Shown here: positions 1 through 9,389 of the stretch, piece after piece
How positions within the stretch are numbered: position 1 is the first letter of the stretch
Layout: every line of letters starts with the position of its first letter
Source of the DNA: Comamonadaceae bacterium
Lineage (GTDB): Bacteria > Pseudomonadota > Gammaproteobacteria > Burkholderiales > Burkholderiaceae_C
DNA: 13,189 bases
Direction of reading: 5' to 3'
Assembly: GCA_947455585.1 (NCBI GenBank)
Contig: CANGOY010000027.1
Location: forward strand, 1 to 13,189
Position numbers and translations under genes: made by a program
Notes under the pieces: model-generated
Told to the model about the DNA's origin: nothing
The model's input: only the letters and a program-made list of their open reading frames with translations
Databases searched by the model: none

Positions 1-8
1 CATGGGCG

Positions 9-22
9 CGCGTGCGCACGCG
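9..22. repeat. 14-bp perfect palindrome upstream of topB
   Basis: CGCGTGCGCACGCG reads the same on both strands. It sits about 40 bases before the topB start. Two frames across this stretch end in stops at 36-38 and 50-52, so it may be the tail of an upstream gene rather than a control site. The sequence is also alternating purine-pyrimidine, which makes chance self-complementarity easy. Its function is unknown. Confidence 0.3.
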
Positions 23-50
23 AGAGAACGAATTGTAGTGGTCAGTTTTT

Positions 51-55
51 AAGGA
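51..55 (+). promoter_or_regulatory. Ribosome binding site of topB
   Basis: AAGGA lies 8 bases before the ATG at 64. The reading frame stays open from there to the window start, so this site, together with the family-typical N-terminus MSKTLVIAEKPS, decides the start. Confidence 0.7.
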
Positions 56-63
56 ACTTTGAA

Positions 64-3030
64 ATGAGCAAAACCCTCGTGATTGCCGAAAAACCTTCGG
101 TCGCGCAAGACATCGTGCGCGCACTCACGCCTGTGGCGGGGAAGTTCGAAAAGCATGACGACCACTTTGAGAGCGACACCTATGTCGTCTCCAGTGCCGT
201 CGGTCATTTGGTCGAAATTCAAGCGCCCGAAGAATTCGACGTGAAACGCGGCAAGTGGAGCTTTGCCAACCTGCCCGTGATTCCCCCCTTCTTCGATTTG
301 AAGCCGGTGGAAAAAACCAAGACCCGTTTAAACGCCGTGGTGAAACTGGCCAAACGCAAAGACGTGACCGCCCTCATCAACGCATGTGACGCGGGCCGCG
401 AAGGTGAGTTGATTTTCCGTTTGATTGAGCAATACGCCGGTGGCAAAAAGCCACTCGACAAACCCGTGAAACGCCTGTGGTTGCAGTCCATGACACCACA
501 AGCCATTCGTGATGGTTTTGAATCTCTGCGCACCCAACAACAAATGCAAGGCTTGGCCGATGCGGCACGCAGCCGCTCGGAAGCCGACTGGCTGGTGGGC
601 ATCAACGGCACACGCGCCTTGACCGCCTTCAACTCACGCGAAGGTGGCTTCTTCTTGACCACCGTGGGCCGTGTGCAAACGCCCACGCTGTCGGTGGTGG
701 TGGAGCGCGAAGAACAAATTCGCAAGTTCATCAGCCGCGACTATTGGGAAATTCACGCCTCATTCCAAGTGGCTGCTGGTGCTTACCCCGCCAAGTGGTT
801 CAACCCTGAGCACAAAAAAGACGCAGAAGACGGCGAGAAAAAACACGACCGCGTGTGGAGCGAAGCCGAGGCCTTGGCCATTGCCGATGCGGTGCGCAAT
901 CAACAAGCGAGCGTGACCGAAGAGAGCAAGCCCACCACCAAAGCAAGCCCCGGTTTGTTTGACTTGACCTCTCTGCAACGCGAAGCCAACGGCCGCTTTG
1001 GCTTCTCGGCCAAAACCACCTTATCTTTGGCGCAAAGCTTGTACGAGCGCCACAAAGCGCTGACCTACCCTAGAACCGATTCACGCCACTTACCTGAAGA
1101 CTATGTGGCCGTGGTGAAAGACACCTTCACCATGTTGGCCGACAGCGGCATGAAGCACCTCGAACAACACGCCACTGTGGCGCTGAACAACAACTACGTG
1201 CGCAAACTGCCCCGCGTGTTTGACAACAAAAAGGTCAGCGATCACTTTGCGATCATCCCCACCTTGCAAGCGCCCAGCGGTTTGTCTGAAGCCGAGCAAA
1301 AGCTATACGACTTAGTGGTGCGCCGCTTCATGGCGGTGTTCTTCCCCAGCGCTGAATACATGGTGACCACGCGCATCAGCACAGTCAAAGCAGCAGGCAA
1401 AGACCACAACTTCCGCACCGAAGGCAAAGTGTTGGTCAACGCCGGTTGGATGGCCGTGTACGGCAAAGACGCCGCGCAAGAAGCCTCTGACAACGAAGAA
1501 GACGGCAAGACCCTCGTCGCCTTGAAGGCGGGCGAAGCCGCCAAGAACGAATCAGCCGACGCCAAAGGCCTGAAAACCCGCCCACCCGCACGCTACAGCG
1601 AAGCCACCTTGCTGGGCGCGATGGAAGGCGCAGGCAAGTTGGTGGAAGACGACGAGTTCCGCGAAGCCATGCAGGAAAAAGGCTTGGGCACGCCAGCCAC
1701 ACGCGCCGCCATCATCGAAGGCTTACTCAACGAAAAATACCTCATCCGCGATGGCCGCGAGATGATTCCCACCGCCAAGGCATTCCAGCTGTTCACGCTG
1801 CTGCGCGGCTTGGGCGTGGAAGAGCTATCCAAGCCCGAACTCACAGGTGGCTGGGAACACAAGCTCTCGCTCATGGAACACGGCCAACTGAGCCGCGAAG
1901 AGTTCATGCGCGAAATTGCCGAGATGACCGAGCACATCGTCAAGAAGGCCAAAGAGTTTGACCGTGACACCATCCCCGGTGACTACGCCACGCTCACAAC
2001 ACCTTGCCCCAAGTGCGGCGGCGTGGTGAAAGAAAACTACCGCCGTTACGCCTGCGTGGGCAAAGACGGTAGCGCGTCTGACTCCGGTGAAAACGGCGCA
2101 GGCTGTGGCTTCTCCATCAGCAAAATTCCAGGCGGCCGCACCTTTGATGCGGCCGAGGTCGAGCAGTTCTTGACCAACAAAAAGATTGGCCCACTCGACG
2201 GCTTCCGATCCAAAGCGGGCTGGCCGTTCACCGCCGAAATTGCGCTGAAGTACAGCGAAGAAGACCAAAACTGGAAACTCGAATTTGACTTTGGTGACGA
2301 CGGTGCGGACTCCGGCGAAATCATCGAGTTCAGCGACGCACCTGCTTTGGGCAACTGCCCCAAGTGCGGCAGCCCCGTGCACGAACACGGCAGCAACTAC
2401 TTGTGTAGCAAGGCCGTGCCAACGCACGCACAAGCCACACCGAGCTGCGACTTCAAAAGCGGCAAAATCATCTTGCAGCAGCCCGTCGAGCGCGAGCAAA
2501 TGACCAAGCTGTTGAGCGAAGGCAAAACCGATTTGCTCGACAAGTTTGTGTCCATGCGCACACGCCGTTCGTTCAAGGCATTCTTGCAATGGGATGCCGA
2601 AGCGGGCAAGGTGAACTTTGCATTTGAGCCACGTGTGAGCAAGTACCCGCCGAAGGGTGGCAAAACGCCCACGACCAACGCGCTCATCAAAGCCGCGGGC
2701 AAAAAAGTGCCAGCCAAAACCACCAAAGCAACGAAGGCCGCCAAGGTCAAAGCCGAGAAAGTGGCCAAACCCAAAGTGCCGCGCAAGGTCACCGCCGGCT
2801 ATCTGCCCAGCGCTGATTTGGCCAACGTGATTGGCGCAGAAGCTGTGGCTCGCACAGAAGTGATTAAAAAGCTGTGGGACTACATCAAGGCCAATGGCTT
2901 GCAAGACGCCACCAACAAACGCGCCATCAACGCTGACGCCAAACTCTTATCCGTGTTTGGCAAGCCCCAAGTGACCATGTTCGAACTGGCGGGTATTGCA
3001 GGCAAACACCTGCGCCCGATTGGTGAGTAA
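64..3030 (+). CDS. topB: DNA topoisomerase III with C-terminal SWIB domain
   Basis: This is a type IA topoisomerase that cuts and passes single DNA strands, relaxing negative supercoils and resolving replication or recombination intermediates in the nucleoid. The N-terminal TOPRIM domain spans roughly residues 1-150, with Glu9 in the IAEKPS motif and the acidic motif CDAGREGE (Asp109, Glu113). The second Asp of the usual DxD is Gly111 here. The catalytic tyrosine is Tyr335 in the TYPRTDS motif. Two four-cysteine zinc-ribbon modules follow, beginning at CPKC motifs at Cys648 and Cys765, the second ending at Cys795. A Lys/Ala/Thr-rich linker (about 860-909) leads to a SWIB/MDM2-like domain (about 912-986), recognised by the stretches RTEVIKKLWDYI and KRAINADAKL. 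At 988 residues it is much longer than E. coli TopB, mainly because of the tail. The metX frame begins just past its stop, so the two are probably co-transcribed. Confidence 0.96.
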   Translation: MSKTLVIAEKPSVAQDIVRALTPVAGKFEKHDDHFESDTYVVSSAVGHLVEIQAPEEFDVKRGKWSFANLPVIPPFFDLKPVEKTKTRLNAVVKLAKRKDVTALINACDAGREGELIFRLIEQYAGGKKPLDKPVKRLWLQSMTPQAIRDGFESLRTQQQMQGLADAARSRSEADWLVGINGTRALTAFNSREGGFFLTTVGRVQTPTLSVVVEREEQIRKFISRDYWEIHASFQVAAGAYPAKWFNPEHKKDAEDGEKKHDRVWSEAEALAIADAVRNQQASVTEESKPTTKASPGLFDLTSLQREANGRFGFSAKTTLSLAQSLYERHKALTYPRTDSRHLPEDYVAVVKDTFTMLADSGMKHLEQHATVALNNNYVRKLPRVFDNKKVSDHFAIIPTLQAPSGLSEAEQKLYDLVVRRFMAVFFPSAEYMVTTRISTVKAAGKDHNFRTEGKVLVNAGWMAVYGKDAAQEASDNEEDGKTLVALKAGEAAKNESADAKGLKTRPPARYSEATLLGAMEGAGKLVEDDEFREAMQEKGLGTPATRAAIIEGLLNEKYLIRDGREMIPTAKAFQLFTLLRGLGVEELSKPELTGGWEHKLSLMEHGQLSREEFMREIAEMTEHIVKKAKEFDRDTIPGDYATLTTPCPKCGGVVKENYRRYACVGKDGSASDSGENGAGCGFSISKIPGGRTFDAAEVEQFLTNKKIGPLDGFRSKAGWPFTAEIALKYSEEDQNWKLEFDFGDDGADSGEIIEFSDAPALGNCPKCGSPVHEHGSNYLCSKAVPTHAQATPSCDFKSGKIILQQPVEREQMTKLLSEGKTDLLDKFVSMRTRRSFKAFLQWDAEAGKVNFAFEPRVSKYPPKGGKTPTTNALIKAAGKKVPAKTTKATKAAKVKAEKVAKPKVPRKVTAGYLPSADLANVIGAEAVARTEVIKKLWDYIKANGLQDATNKRAINADAKLLSVFGKPQVTMFELAGIAGKHLRPIGE

Positions 3031-3055
3031 ATAGGTGAATCAAAAGAATGAACGC

Positions 3056-4281
<1,226 letters not shown>

Positions 4282-4285
<4 letters not shown>

Positions 4286-4863
4286 CCCACAACAACTTAC
4301 TGGCCATCGCCGCCCTCGTACCCCAAGGCAGCCGCGTGCTTGACCTCGGCTGTGGCGACGGCGCTTTGCTGGCCCACTTGCAACAACACAAAGGCTGCAC
4401 CGGCTACGGCGTAGAGCTAGACGACACCAATGTGCACGCCTGCGTGCAACGCGGCGTGAACGTATTGCAACTCAACCTCGACTTGGGCCTGAGCGTGTTT
4501 GCCGACCAATCGTTTGACGTGGTGCTGCAAATCGACACCTTGCAACACTTGCGCAACGCCGAAACCATGCTGCGCGAAACCGCACGCGTGGGCAAAACAG
4601 GCATCGTCGCCTTCCCCAACTTTGGCCACTGGCCTAACCGCCTGAGCGTTTTGCAAGGCCGCATGCCCGTGACCAAGCGCCTGCCCTACCAGTGGTACGA
4701 CACGCCCAACATCCGCGTGGGCACGTTCAAAGACTTTGAGGTGTTGGCCGAAAAGAACGGTTTGCAAGTGACACGCGCCTTTGGCTTGCAAGATGGGCAA
4801 CGCGTGGATATGTGGCCCAACCTGATGGCGGGCACGGCGGTGTTTAAGTTTGAACGTTCATAA
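4282..4863 (+). CDS. metW: Methionine biosynthesis protein MetW
   Basis: MetW is a small Rossmann-fold protein related to class I SAM-dependent methyltransferases. It has 193 residues, the usual family length. The SAM-binding motif I is VLDLGCGDG at residues 19-27, followed by GYGVELDD and the FDVVLQIDTLQHL segment. The C-terminal half has the MetW-typical stretches FPNFGHWPNR and LPYQWYDTPNI. MetW occurs beside MetX in many Proteobacteria and is thought to support MetX activity, though its exact reaction, if any, is not settled. The start codon overlaps the metX stop as ATGA, so the two proteins are probably made in matched amounts. A spacer with a hairpin follows before the convergent rsmE. 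Confidence 0.94.
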
Positions 4864-4926
4864 ACGCTTTGTAACTTAACCGCCTCCTCGTAGGCCACAA
4901 CCACAACGCACGCACAGGTTGAGGCT

Positions 4927-4950
4927 GCTAGGGCGTGGGACGCTCCTAGC
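4927..4950. terminator. Hairpin between convergent metW and rsmE
   Basis: The arms GCTAGG/CCTAGC (6 bp) and GCGT/ACGC (4 bp) enclose a 3-base loop GGG, with one unpaired T at 4944. It begins 9 bases past the rsmE stop on the minus strand and 63 bases past the metW stop on the plus strand. No T-run follows on either strand, so it is a weak candidate for intrinsic termination and may instead protect 3' ends. Apart from this hairpin I see nothing in the 96-base spacer. Confidence 0.4.
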
Positions 4951-4959
4951 TCACGTAGG

Positions 4960-5691
4960 CTACGCCAAGGTCAGCAGGGTCAAAGCACCAAGAGCGGCTG
5001 TTTCAGCGCGAAGCACTCGTTCGCCTAAGCTCAAAGCCACAAAACCTTTGCCTCGGGCCGCCTTGTCTTCTGCGTCAGTCAACCCGCCTTCGGGGCCATT
5101 AAGCAACACCCAAGACTTGGCCATCCCCGCTGCGCCTTCGCGCAAAACCTTCAAAGGCTGCGTGCTCGCGTGCAGCGACAAAACCCCATGCACCACATCA
5201 GCCTGCGCGGTTTGTCGCGCCAGCCACGCATCTAAGCGCTCAGGCATATCAATCACAGGCACGCGATTGCGCCCGCATTGCTCACTGGCGCTGGCAGCCA
5301 CAGCTTGCCAATGCGCTTGTTTCTTTTCAGCACGTTCGCCCGTCAGTCGAATCACGCTGCGTTCGGTCATCAAGGGGGTGATGCGGTGCACGCCCAGCTC
5401 GGTGGCTTTTTCCACCAGCCAATCCATGCGCTCGTTGGCAGGCATGCCCACCGCTAAGTGCGCCTGCACCGCAGCTTCGCATTCCACGTCTCGATGCTCG
5501 CCCACGACCACGCGCACATCGCTGCGGCCCATGTGTTGCACTTCAGCGCTGAATTGACCGCCTTGACCGTTGAACAAAGTCAGTGTGTGGCCGGGCTGCA
5601 TGCGCAGCACTTGCACATGGCGGGCAGCTGTGGGCGGTAGGTCCACCACTTGGCCAGCCACCAAAGGCAGGGGGCAGTAAAAGCGCGCCAT
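4960..5691 (-). CDS. rsmE: 16S rRNA (uracil1498-N3)-methyltransferase RsmE
   Basis: RsmE methylates N3 of U1498 (E. coli numbering) in 16S rRNA of the assembled small subunit, using SAM. The 243 residues match family size. An N-terminal PUA-like RNA-binding domain (about 1-75; ARHVQVLRM and FNGQGGQF) is followed by a SPOUT methyltransferase domain. The trefoil-knot SAM site is visible as GPEGG at residues 199-203 and as LGERVLRAETA near the C-terminus. The segment DWLVEKATELGV is also diagnostic. Its ATG is only 2 bases past the stop of the amgK-like gene, in the arrangement TAAGGATG, so translation is probably coupled and both share one transcript. In Pseudomonas the gene following amgK is murU, so this pairing differs from that reference arrangement. 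Confidence 0.95.
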   Translation of the reverse strand: MARFYCPLPLVAGQVVDLPPTAARHVQVLRMQPGHTLTLFNGQGGQFSAEVQHMGRSDVRVVVGEHRDVECEAAVQAHLAVGMPANERMDWLVEKATELGVHRITPLMTERSVIRLTGERAEKKQAHWQAVAASASEQCGRNRVPVIDMPERLDAWLARQTAQADVVHGVLSLHASTQPLKVLREGAAGMAKSWVLLNGPEGGLTDAEDKAARGKGFVALSLGERVLRAETAALGALTLLTLA

Positions 5692-5693
5692 CC

Positions 5694-6833
5694 TTAGCCC
5701 CGTCCGCCGGGCGTGAGTCGGGGGAAGGCCAAACTGATGGCGGGCTCTGTGCCTTCAATCTTGTCTATCAAACGCAGCAAGGGCGTGAGGTCGCTGTAGC
5801 GGCTGGCCGTGGTGCGGATGTAGTTGATGAAGCGCGGGGCATCGGCCAAGTACTTAGGCTTGCCGTCGCGCAAGGTCAGGCGCGCAAAGATGCCGGCCAC
5901 TTTGAGGTGGCGTTGCAGGCCCATCCACTCTACGGCGCGGTAGAACGCACCAAAGTCGTTGTGCCAGTCTTCAAAGTCCATCAAGCCGAGCTTGCGGGCA
6001 CGTTCCCAATAACGGATGGTCACGTCCAGCACCAAGTCTTCTTCCCAGGTCAAAAACGCGTCGCGCATGAGGCTGGCAATGTCGTAGGTGATGGGGCCAT
6101 AGACCGCATCTTGGAAGTCGAGCACACCCAAACGCTTTTCAGCAGGGTCATGCGGCATCATCAAGTTGCGCGGCATGAAGTCGCGGTGCACGTACACGCT
6201 AGGCGCGGCCAAGTTGCGTTGCACGATGGTCTTGAAAGTTTTGTCCAGCATCTCGCGCTGGGTGCTGTCGATTTGTAACTGGCGATGTTGGGTGAGGTAC
6301 CAATCAGGGAACAACGAGAGCTCGCGCTGCAGCAAGGCCTCGTCATACGCGGGCAACACGCCGGGGCGGCTGCTTTGCTGCAGCGGCAATAGGGCGTCTA
6401 GGGCGCGCATGTACAAGCCGTGGTTTGCTTGTGGATCGTCGCGATTGATGACGTCCATCATGGTTTGCGAACCAATGTCGTCCAGCAACATGAAGCCCTG
6501 CGGCTCGTCCCACGCCAAGATGCGGGGGGCATATAGGCCCGCGTCCAGCATCAAACGGGCGATGCGCACAAAAGGCTCGCAGTTTTCTTTGTCAGGCGGG
6601 GCGTCCATGACGATGCATGAGCCGCCGACCGTGTCGACACGGAAATAGCGTCTAAAGCTGGCGTCTGCCGAGGCAGCACGCACCGTAGCGGGCAGCACGC
6701 CGTGGGCGCTGGCTTGGGCGTCTAGCCACTGGTGAAAGGCCACTTGGCGTTCGGGCTGTGCCCACTCAATGGGGGCATATTGAGACGCGTGGGGAGATGT
6801 GCCCGAAGGCTGAGAAATAGTGGGTGTGCTCAT
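5694..6833 (-). CDS. amgK: Aminoglycoside-phosphotransferase-fold sugar kinase, AmgK-like
   Basis: This is a cytoplasmic kinase of the APH/choline-kinase fold. AmgK phosphorylates the anomeric carbon of N-acetylmuramate and N-acetylglucosamine in the cell-wall recycling route that bypasses de novo UDP-MurNAc synthesis. The catalytic loop is HRDFMPRN, with Asp218 as the base and Asn223 as a metal ligand. The metal-binding Asp239 lies in LDFQDAVYGP, followed by DIASLMRDAF. The N-terminal lobe carries FRRYFRV, and the hinge region has MLLDDIGSQTMMD. The first 25 or so residues, rich in Ser, Thr and Pro, look variable. Length is 379. Position next to lptD fits known amgK genes, but murU, its usual partner, is not in the window. 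Substrate assignment therefore rests on family and context. The start at 6833 has no clear ribosome binding site. Confidence 0.82.
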   Translation of the reverse strand: MSTPTISQPSGTSPHASQYAPIEWAQPERQVAFHQWLDAQASAHGVLPATVRAASADASFRRYFRVDTVGGSCIVMDAPPDKENCEPFVRIARLMLDAGLYAPRILAWDEPQGFMLLDDIGSQTMMDVINRDDPQANHGLYMRALDALLPLQQSSRPGVLPAYDEALLQRELSLFPDWYLTQHRQLQIDSTQREMLDKTFKTIVQRNLAAPSVYVHRDFMPRNLMMPHDPAEKRLGVLDFQDAVYGPITYDIASLMRDAFLTWEEDLVLDVTIRYWERARKLGLMDFEDWHNDFGAFYRAVEWMGLQRHLKVAGIFARLTLRDGKPKYLADAPRFINYIRTTASRYSDLTPLLRLIDKIEGTEPAISLAFPRLTPGGRG

Positions 6834-6926
6834 GGATAATCTAAATTCTACAAACGGCCCTAAGCGCCCCGACTTTTCGGGCTTCGCTACTGAAGGGGCC
6901 GCTCAATTGAAGGTCTTCCCGTTTTC
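6834..6926. promoter_or_regulatory. Divergent amgK/lptD control region with nested inverted repeat
   Basis: These 93 bases must hold promoters for both directions unless those lie inside the genes. A three-tier inverted repeat spans 6856-6900: outer arms GGCCC/GGGCC, middle arms AGCG/CGCT and inner arms CCCGA/TCGGG around a CTTT loop, separated by short unpaired stretches. On the minus strand TAGAAT (6845-6850) is a possible -10 hexamer for amgK, but I find no good -35 at the right distance. For lptD the only ribosome-site-like sequence is GAAGG at 6909-6913, 13 bases before the ATG, longer than ideal. Confidence 0.45.
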
Positions 6927-9389
6927 ATGCAGTTGCCTCATTTTCACCGCCAAATTCGCGCCCTGTCGTGGCTGGTGATGGGCATGCTGGGTGCTGGCGG
7001 ACTGGCGCACGCCCAAAAGGTCAGCGCACCGCCGCTGGTGCTGCGCCCCAGCAGTCTGCTGCAAGAGTCTTTGACAAGCGAAACACGCAAGCAACTGCCC
7101 ACGTATTTGCAAAGCGACACCATGAACGAGCGCGCCAGTGAGCAAACCCTGCTCGAAGGCCAGGTGGTCATGCGCCGCGGTGAGTTTTTGCTGCGGGCAG
7201 ACAAAATTGATTACAACCAAGTCGACGACTTCGCCAAAGCGCGTGGCCATGTGTACATCAACCAAGCGGGCAATGTGTACGACGGCCCTGCACTCGACTT
7301 GCACATGGATGCATTTGAAGGTTTTTTCACACAGCCCAACTACCAGCTTCTGAAAAGCCGTGCCTACGGAACGGCCGAGCGCATCGACTTCATCGACCCC
7401 TCGCACACCGTGATGCACGACGCCACGTTCACCACTTGCCAACGCAAGCCCGGCCCTGACTGGATGCCCGAATGGTTTTTCAAAGGCGACAAAATTTCGC
7501 TGGACACGGAGCGCAACACCGGCTTGATTGAAGGTGCCTCCGTTCGTTTCAAAGGCGTGCCCATCTTGCCCGTGCCAGAGATTGAATTTCCTCTGAACGA
7601 CGAACGCAAATCGGGCCTGCTGCCACCAAGCATTGGTGTGGACAACATTGGTGGACTGGAATACACACAGCCGTATTACTGGAACTTAGCGCCCAACCGC
7701 GACGTCACGTTCACGCCCACCTATTGGAGTAACCGGGGCGTCAATTTAGGCACGGAGTTCCGCTACATGGAGAGCGCTGCGCCACAACCGCCCTTCCAAG
7801 GCACGATGCGTTTTGACTACATGCAACAAGACAAGCTTCGCGATGATGCGCGTCGTTGGAGCATGAATTACACGCACACGGGGGTGATGAATCCCAATTT
7901 CGCGGGGGGCGGTCTTGGCTTGACCTTGAACGTGAACCGCGTCAGCGACAACGACTATTGGAAAGATTTCTCCCTCAGCAGTGGCACGGGCATTCAACGT
8001 TTGTTGTCCACCGATGCCGGTCTGACGTGGACCGATGGCTTCATCACGACCGGCATCCTCGCACAAAAATGGCAAACGCTGCAAGACTTGGCAAACGTGA
8101 GCAACCGCATCACACCGCCGTTTGACCGTTTGCCACAAATCACCGCTCGCGTACAACGCTACAACGTTGGTGGTTTTGATTTCAGCGTCGATGGCGACTT
8201 CACACGCTTTTCCTCTGTTCGCACAGACGATTGCGCCAGCGTCTATGCCAATGGCTTGACCACCTACAACAACTGCGCACCCAACGCCGACCGCGCCGTG
8301 ACGGTTGCTCAACTGAGCCGGCCATTTGTTTCTCCTTATGGCTACATCACCCCCAAAGTGCAGCTGCATGGACGCAGCTATCAGTTTGACGGTGGCTTGC
8401 CCACTACGCAGTTCTACCAAGGCCATCAAGGTCAAACCAGTGCCAGTGTGACGACACCCACCTTCAGCATAGATGCCGGCATGGCTTTTGAACGTGACAA
8501 ATTTATGTTTGGTCGCAACTGGGTGCAAACCTTGGAGCCTCGCGTGTTTTACGTTTTCACGCCTTACCGCAACCAAAACTATTTGCCCAACTACGACTCG
8601 GGTAGCAACGCGTTCAACTTCGCCAGCATCTTCACTGAAAACGCTTTTGGCGGTAACGACCGCATCTCGGACAGCAAGCTGGTCACCATCGGTGCCACCT
8701 CGCGCTTCATTGACCCTGTGTCTGGCGCTGAAGGCGCTCGCTTTGGTTTGGCCCAACGCTTGCGCATGCAAGAGCAACTTGTCACCATGCCCGATGACCC
8801 AACGGCCAAAGCTGGTATCAGCGACATCTTGGCGGGCGCGAGTTTGAATCTTTCGCGTGAGTGGGCCGTAGACTCGACCGTGCAATACAACCCCAAAACC
8901 AGCAACTACATGCGACGTGTGGTGGGTGGTCGGTACAACCCTGGGTCTTACCGCGTCATCAACGCGGCATGGCGCACCGAAAACGACGAATCATCCAACC
9001 CCGTGTCGCAACAGTTAGACCTCGGCTGGCAGTGGCCCTTGCATGACTTGTGGGGCGGCGCAGACGACGCCAACGCTGCGGGTCGCGGTTTGGGCGAAGG
9101 TCGTTGGTACAGCGTGGCACGCATGAACTACGACTTACTCAACAAAAAAGCCGTCGAATCCATCGTGGGATTCGAATACGATGCAGGCTGCTGGCTCAGC
9201 CGCACGGTGATTGAACGTTTGCAAATTGCCGACGGCCTCGCGCGACAACGAATTTTGTTTCAACTCGAGTTTGTAGGCCTGTCACGCGTGGGCACAAACG
9301 CCATGGGCTCCTTACGCACCAACGTTCCGCGCTACCAGCCCTTGCGCCAACCGACAATGACCCCAAGCCGTTTTGGCAATTACGATTGA
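6927..9389 (+). CDS. lptD: LPS-assembly protein LptD
   Basis: LptD is the outer-membrane beta-barrel that, plugged by the lipoprotein LptE, receives LPS from the periplasmic LptA bridge and inserts it into the outer leaflet. Residues 1-29 form a signal peptide with cleavage expected after AHA. Residues about 70-170 are the LptA-like beta-jellyroll domain (LLEGQVVMRRGEFLLRADKI). The rest is the barrel, with many alternating aromatic strands and the LptD-typical stretch FPLNDERKSGLLPPS. At 820 residues it is of normal size. The mature protein has only four cysteines: Cys171 after the jellyroll, Cys436 and Cys450 in one mid-barrel segment, and Cys755 in DAGCW near the C-terminus. E. coli has a CC pair at the last place and a further N-terminal cysteine, both absent here. 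Its stop overlaps the surA start as TGATG. Confidence 0.96.
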   Translation: MQLPHFHRQIRALSWLVMGMLGAGGLAHAQKVSAPPLVLRPSSLLQESLTSETRKQLPTYLQSDTMNERASEQTLLEGQVVMRRGEFLLRADKIDYNQVDDFAKARGHVYINQAGNVYDGPALDLHMDAFEGFFTQPNYQLLKSRAYGTAERIDFIDPSHTVMHDATFTTCQRKPGPDWMPEWFFKGDKISLDTERNTGLIEGASVRFKGVPILPVPEIEFPLNDERKSGLLPPSIGVDNIGGLEYTQPYYWNLAPNRDVTFTPTYWSNRGVNLGTEFRYMESAAPQPPFQGTMRFDYMQQDKLRDDARRWSMNYTHTGVMNPNFAGGGLGLTLNVNRVSDNDYWKDFSLSSGTGIQRLLSTDAGLTWTDGFITTGILAQKWQTLQDLANVSNRITPPFDRLPQITARVQRYNVGGFDFSVDGDFTRFSSVRTDDCASVYANGLTTYNNCAPNADRAVTVAQLSRPFVSPYGYITPKVQLHGRSYQFDGGLPTTQFYQGHQGQTSASVTTPTFSIDAGMAFERDKFMFGRNWVQTLEPRVFYVFTPYRNQNYLPNYDSGSNAFNFASIFTENAFGGNDRISDSKLVTIGATSRFIDPVSGAEGARFGLAQRLRMQEQLVTMPDDPTAKAGISDILAGASLNLSREWAVDSTVQYNPKTSNYMRRVVGGRYNPGSYRVINAAWRTENDESSNPVSQQLDLGWQWPLHDLWGGADDANAAGRGLGEGRWYSVARMNYDLLNKKAVESIVGFEYDAGCWLSRTVIERLQIADGLARQRILFQLEFVGLSRVGTNAMGSLRTNVPRYQPLRQPTMTPSRFGNYD

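Noticed and set aside
1..52. Possible tail of an upstream gene ending at 36-38 or 50-52
   Set aside because: Two frames are open to the window edge and end here, but 11-16 residues are too few to recognise or to choose between them.
53..59. GGAACTT, like a sigma-E -35 element
   Set aside because: It is only 5 bases before the topB ATG and includes the ribosome site. A matching -10 would fall within the coding sequence, and none is seen there.
2641..2790. Lys/Ala/Thr-rich stretch in topB as a possible repeat array
   Set aside because: It contains no exact tandem unit at the DNA level. It is a basic low-complexity linker before the SWIB domain.
1825..2904. Long 359-codon open frame antisense to topB
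   Set aside because: It lies wholly inside topB, whose domains are clear, and its translation has no recognisable family pattern. Long antisense frames are expected where TTA, CTA and TCA codons are rare in the real gene.
4919..6278. Plus-strand open frames of 212 and 231 codons across rsmE and amgK
   Set aside because: Both are antisense to genes with conserved motifs (GPEGG, HRDFMPRN), and their translations are compositionally odd.
7746..8885. 379-codon open frame antisense to lptD
   Set aside because: It is antisense to the LptD barrel and has no recognisable motif or start context. It is a by-product of codon bias in lptD.
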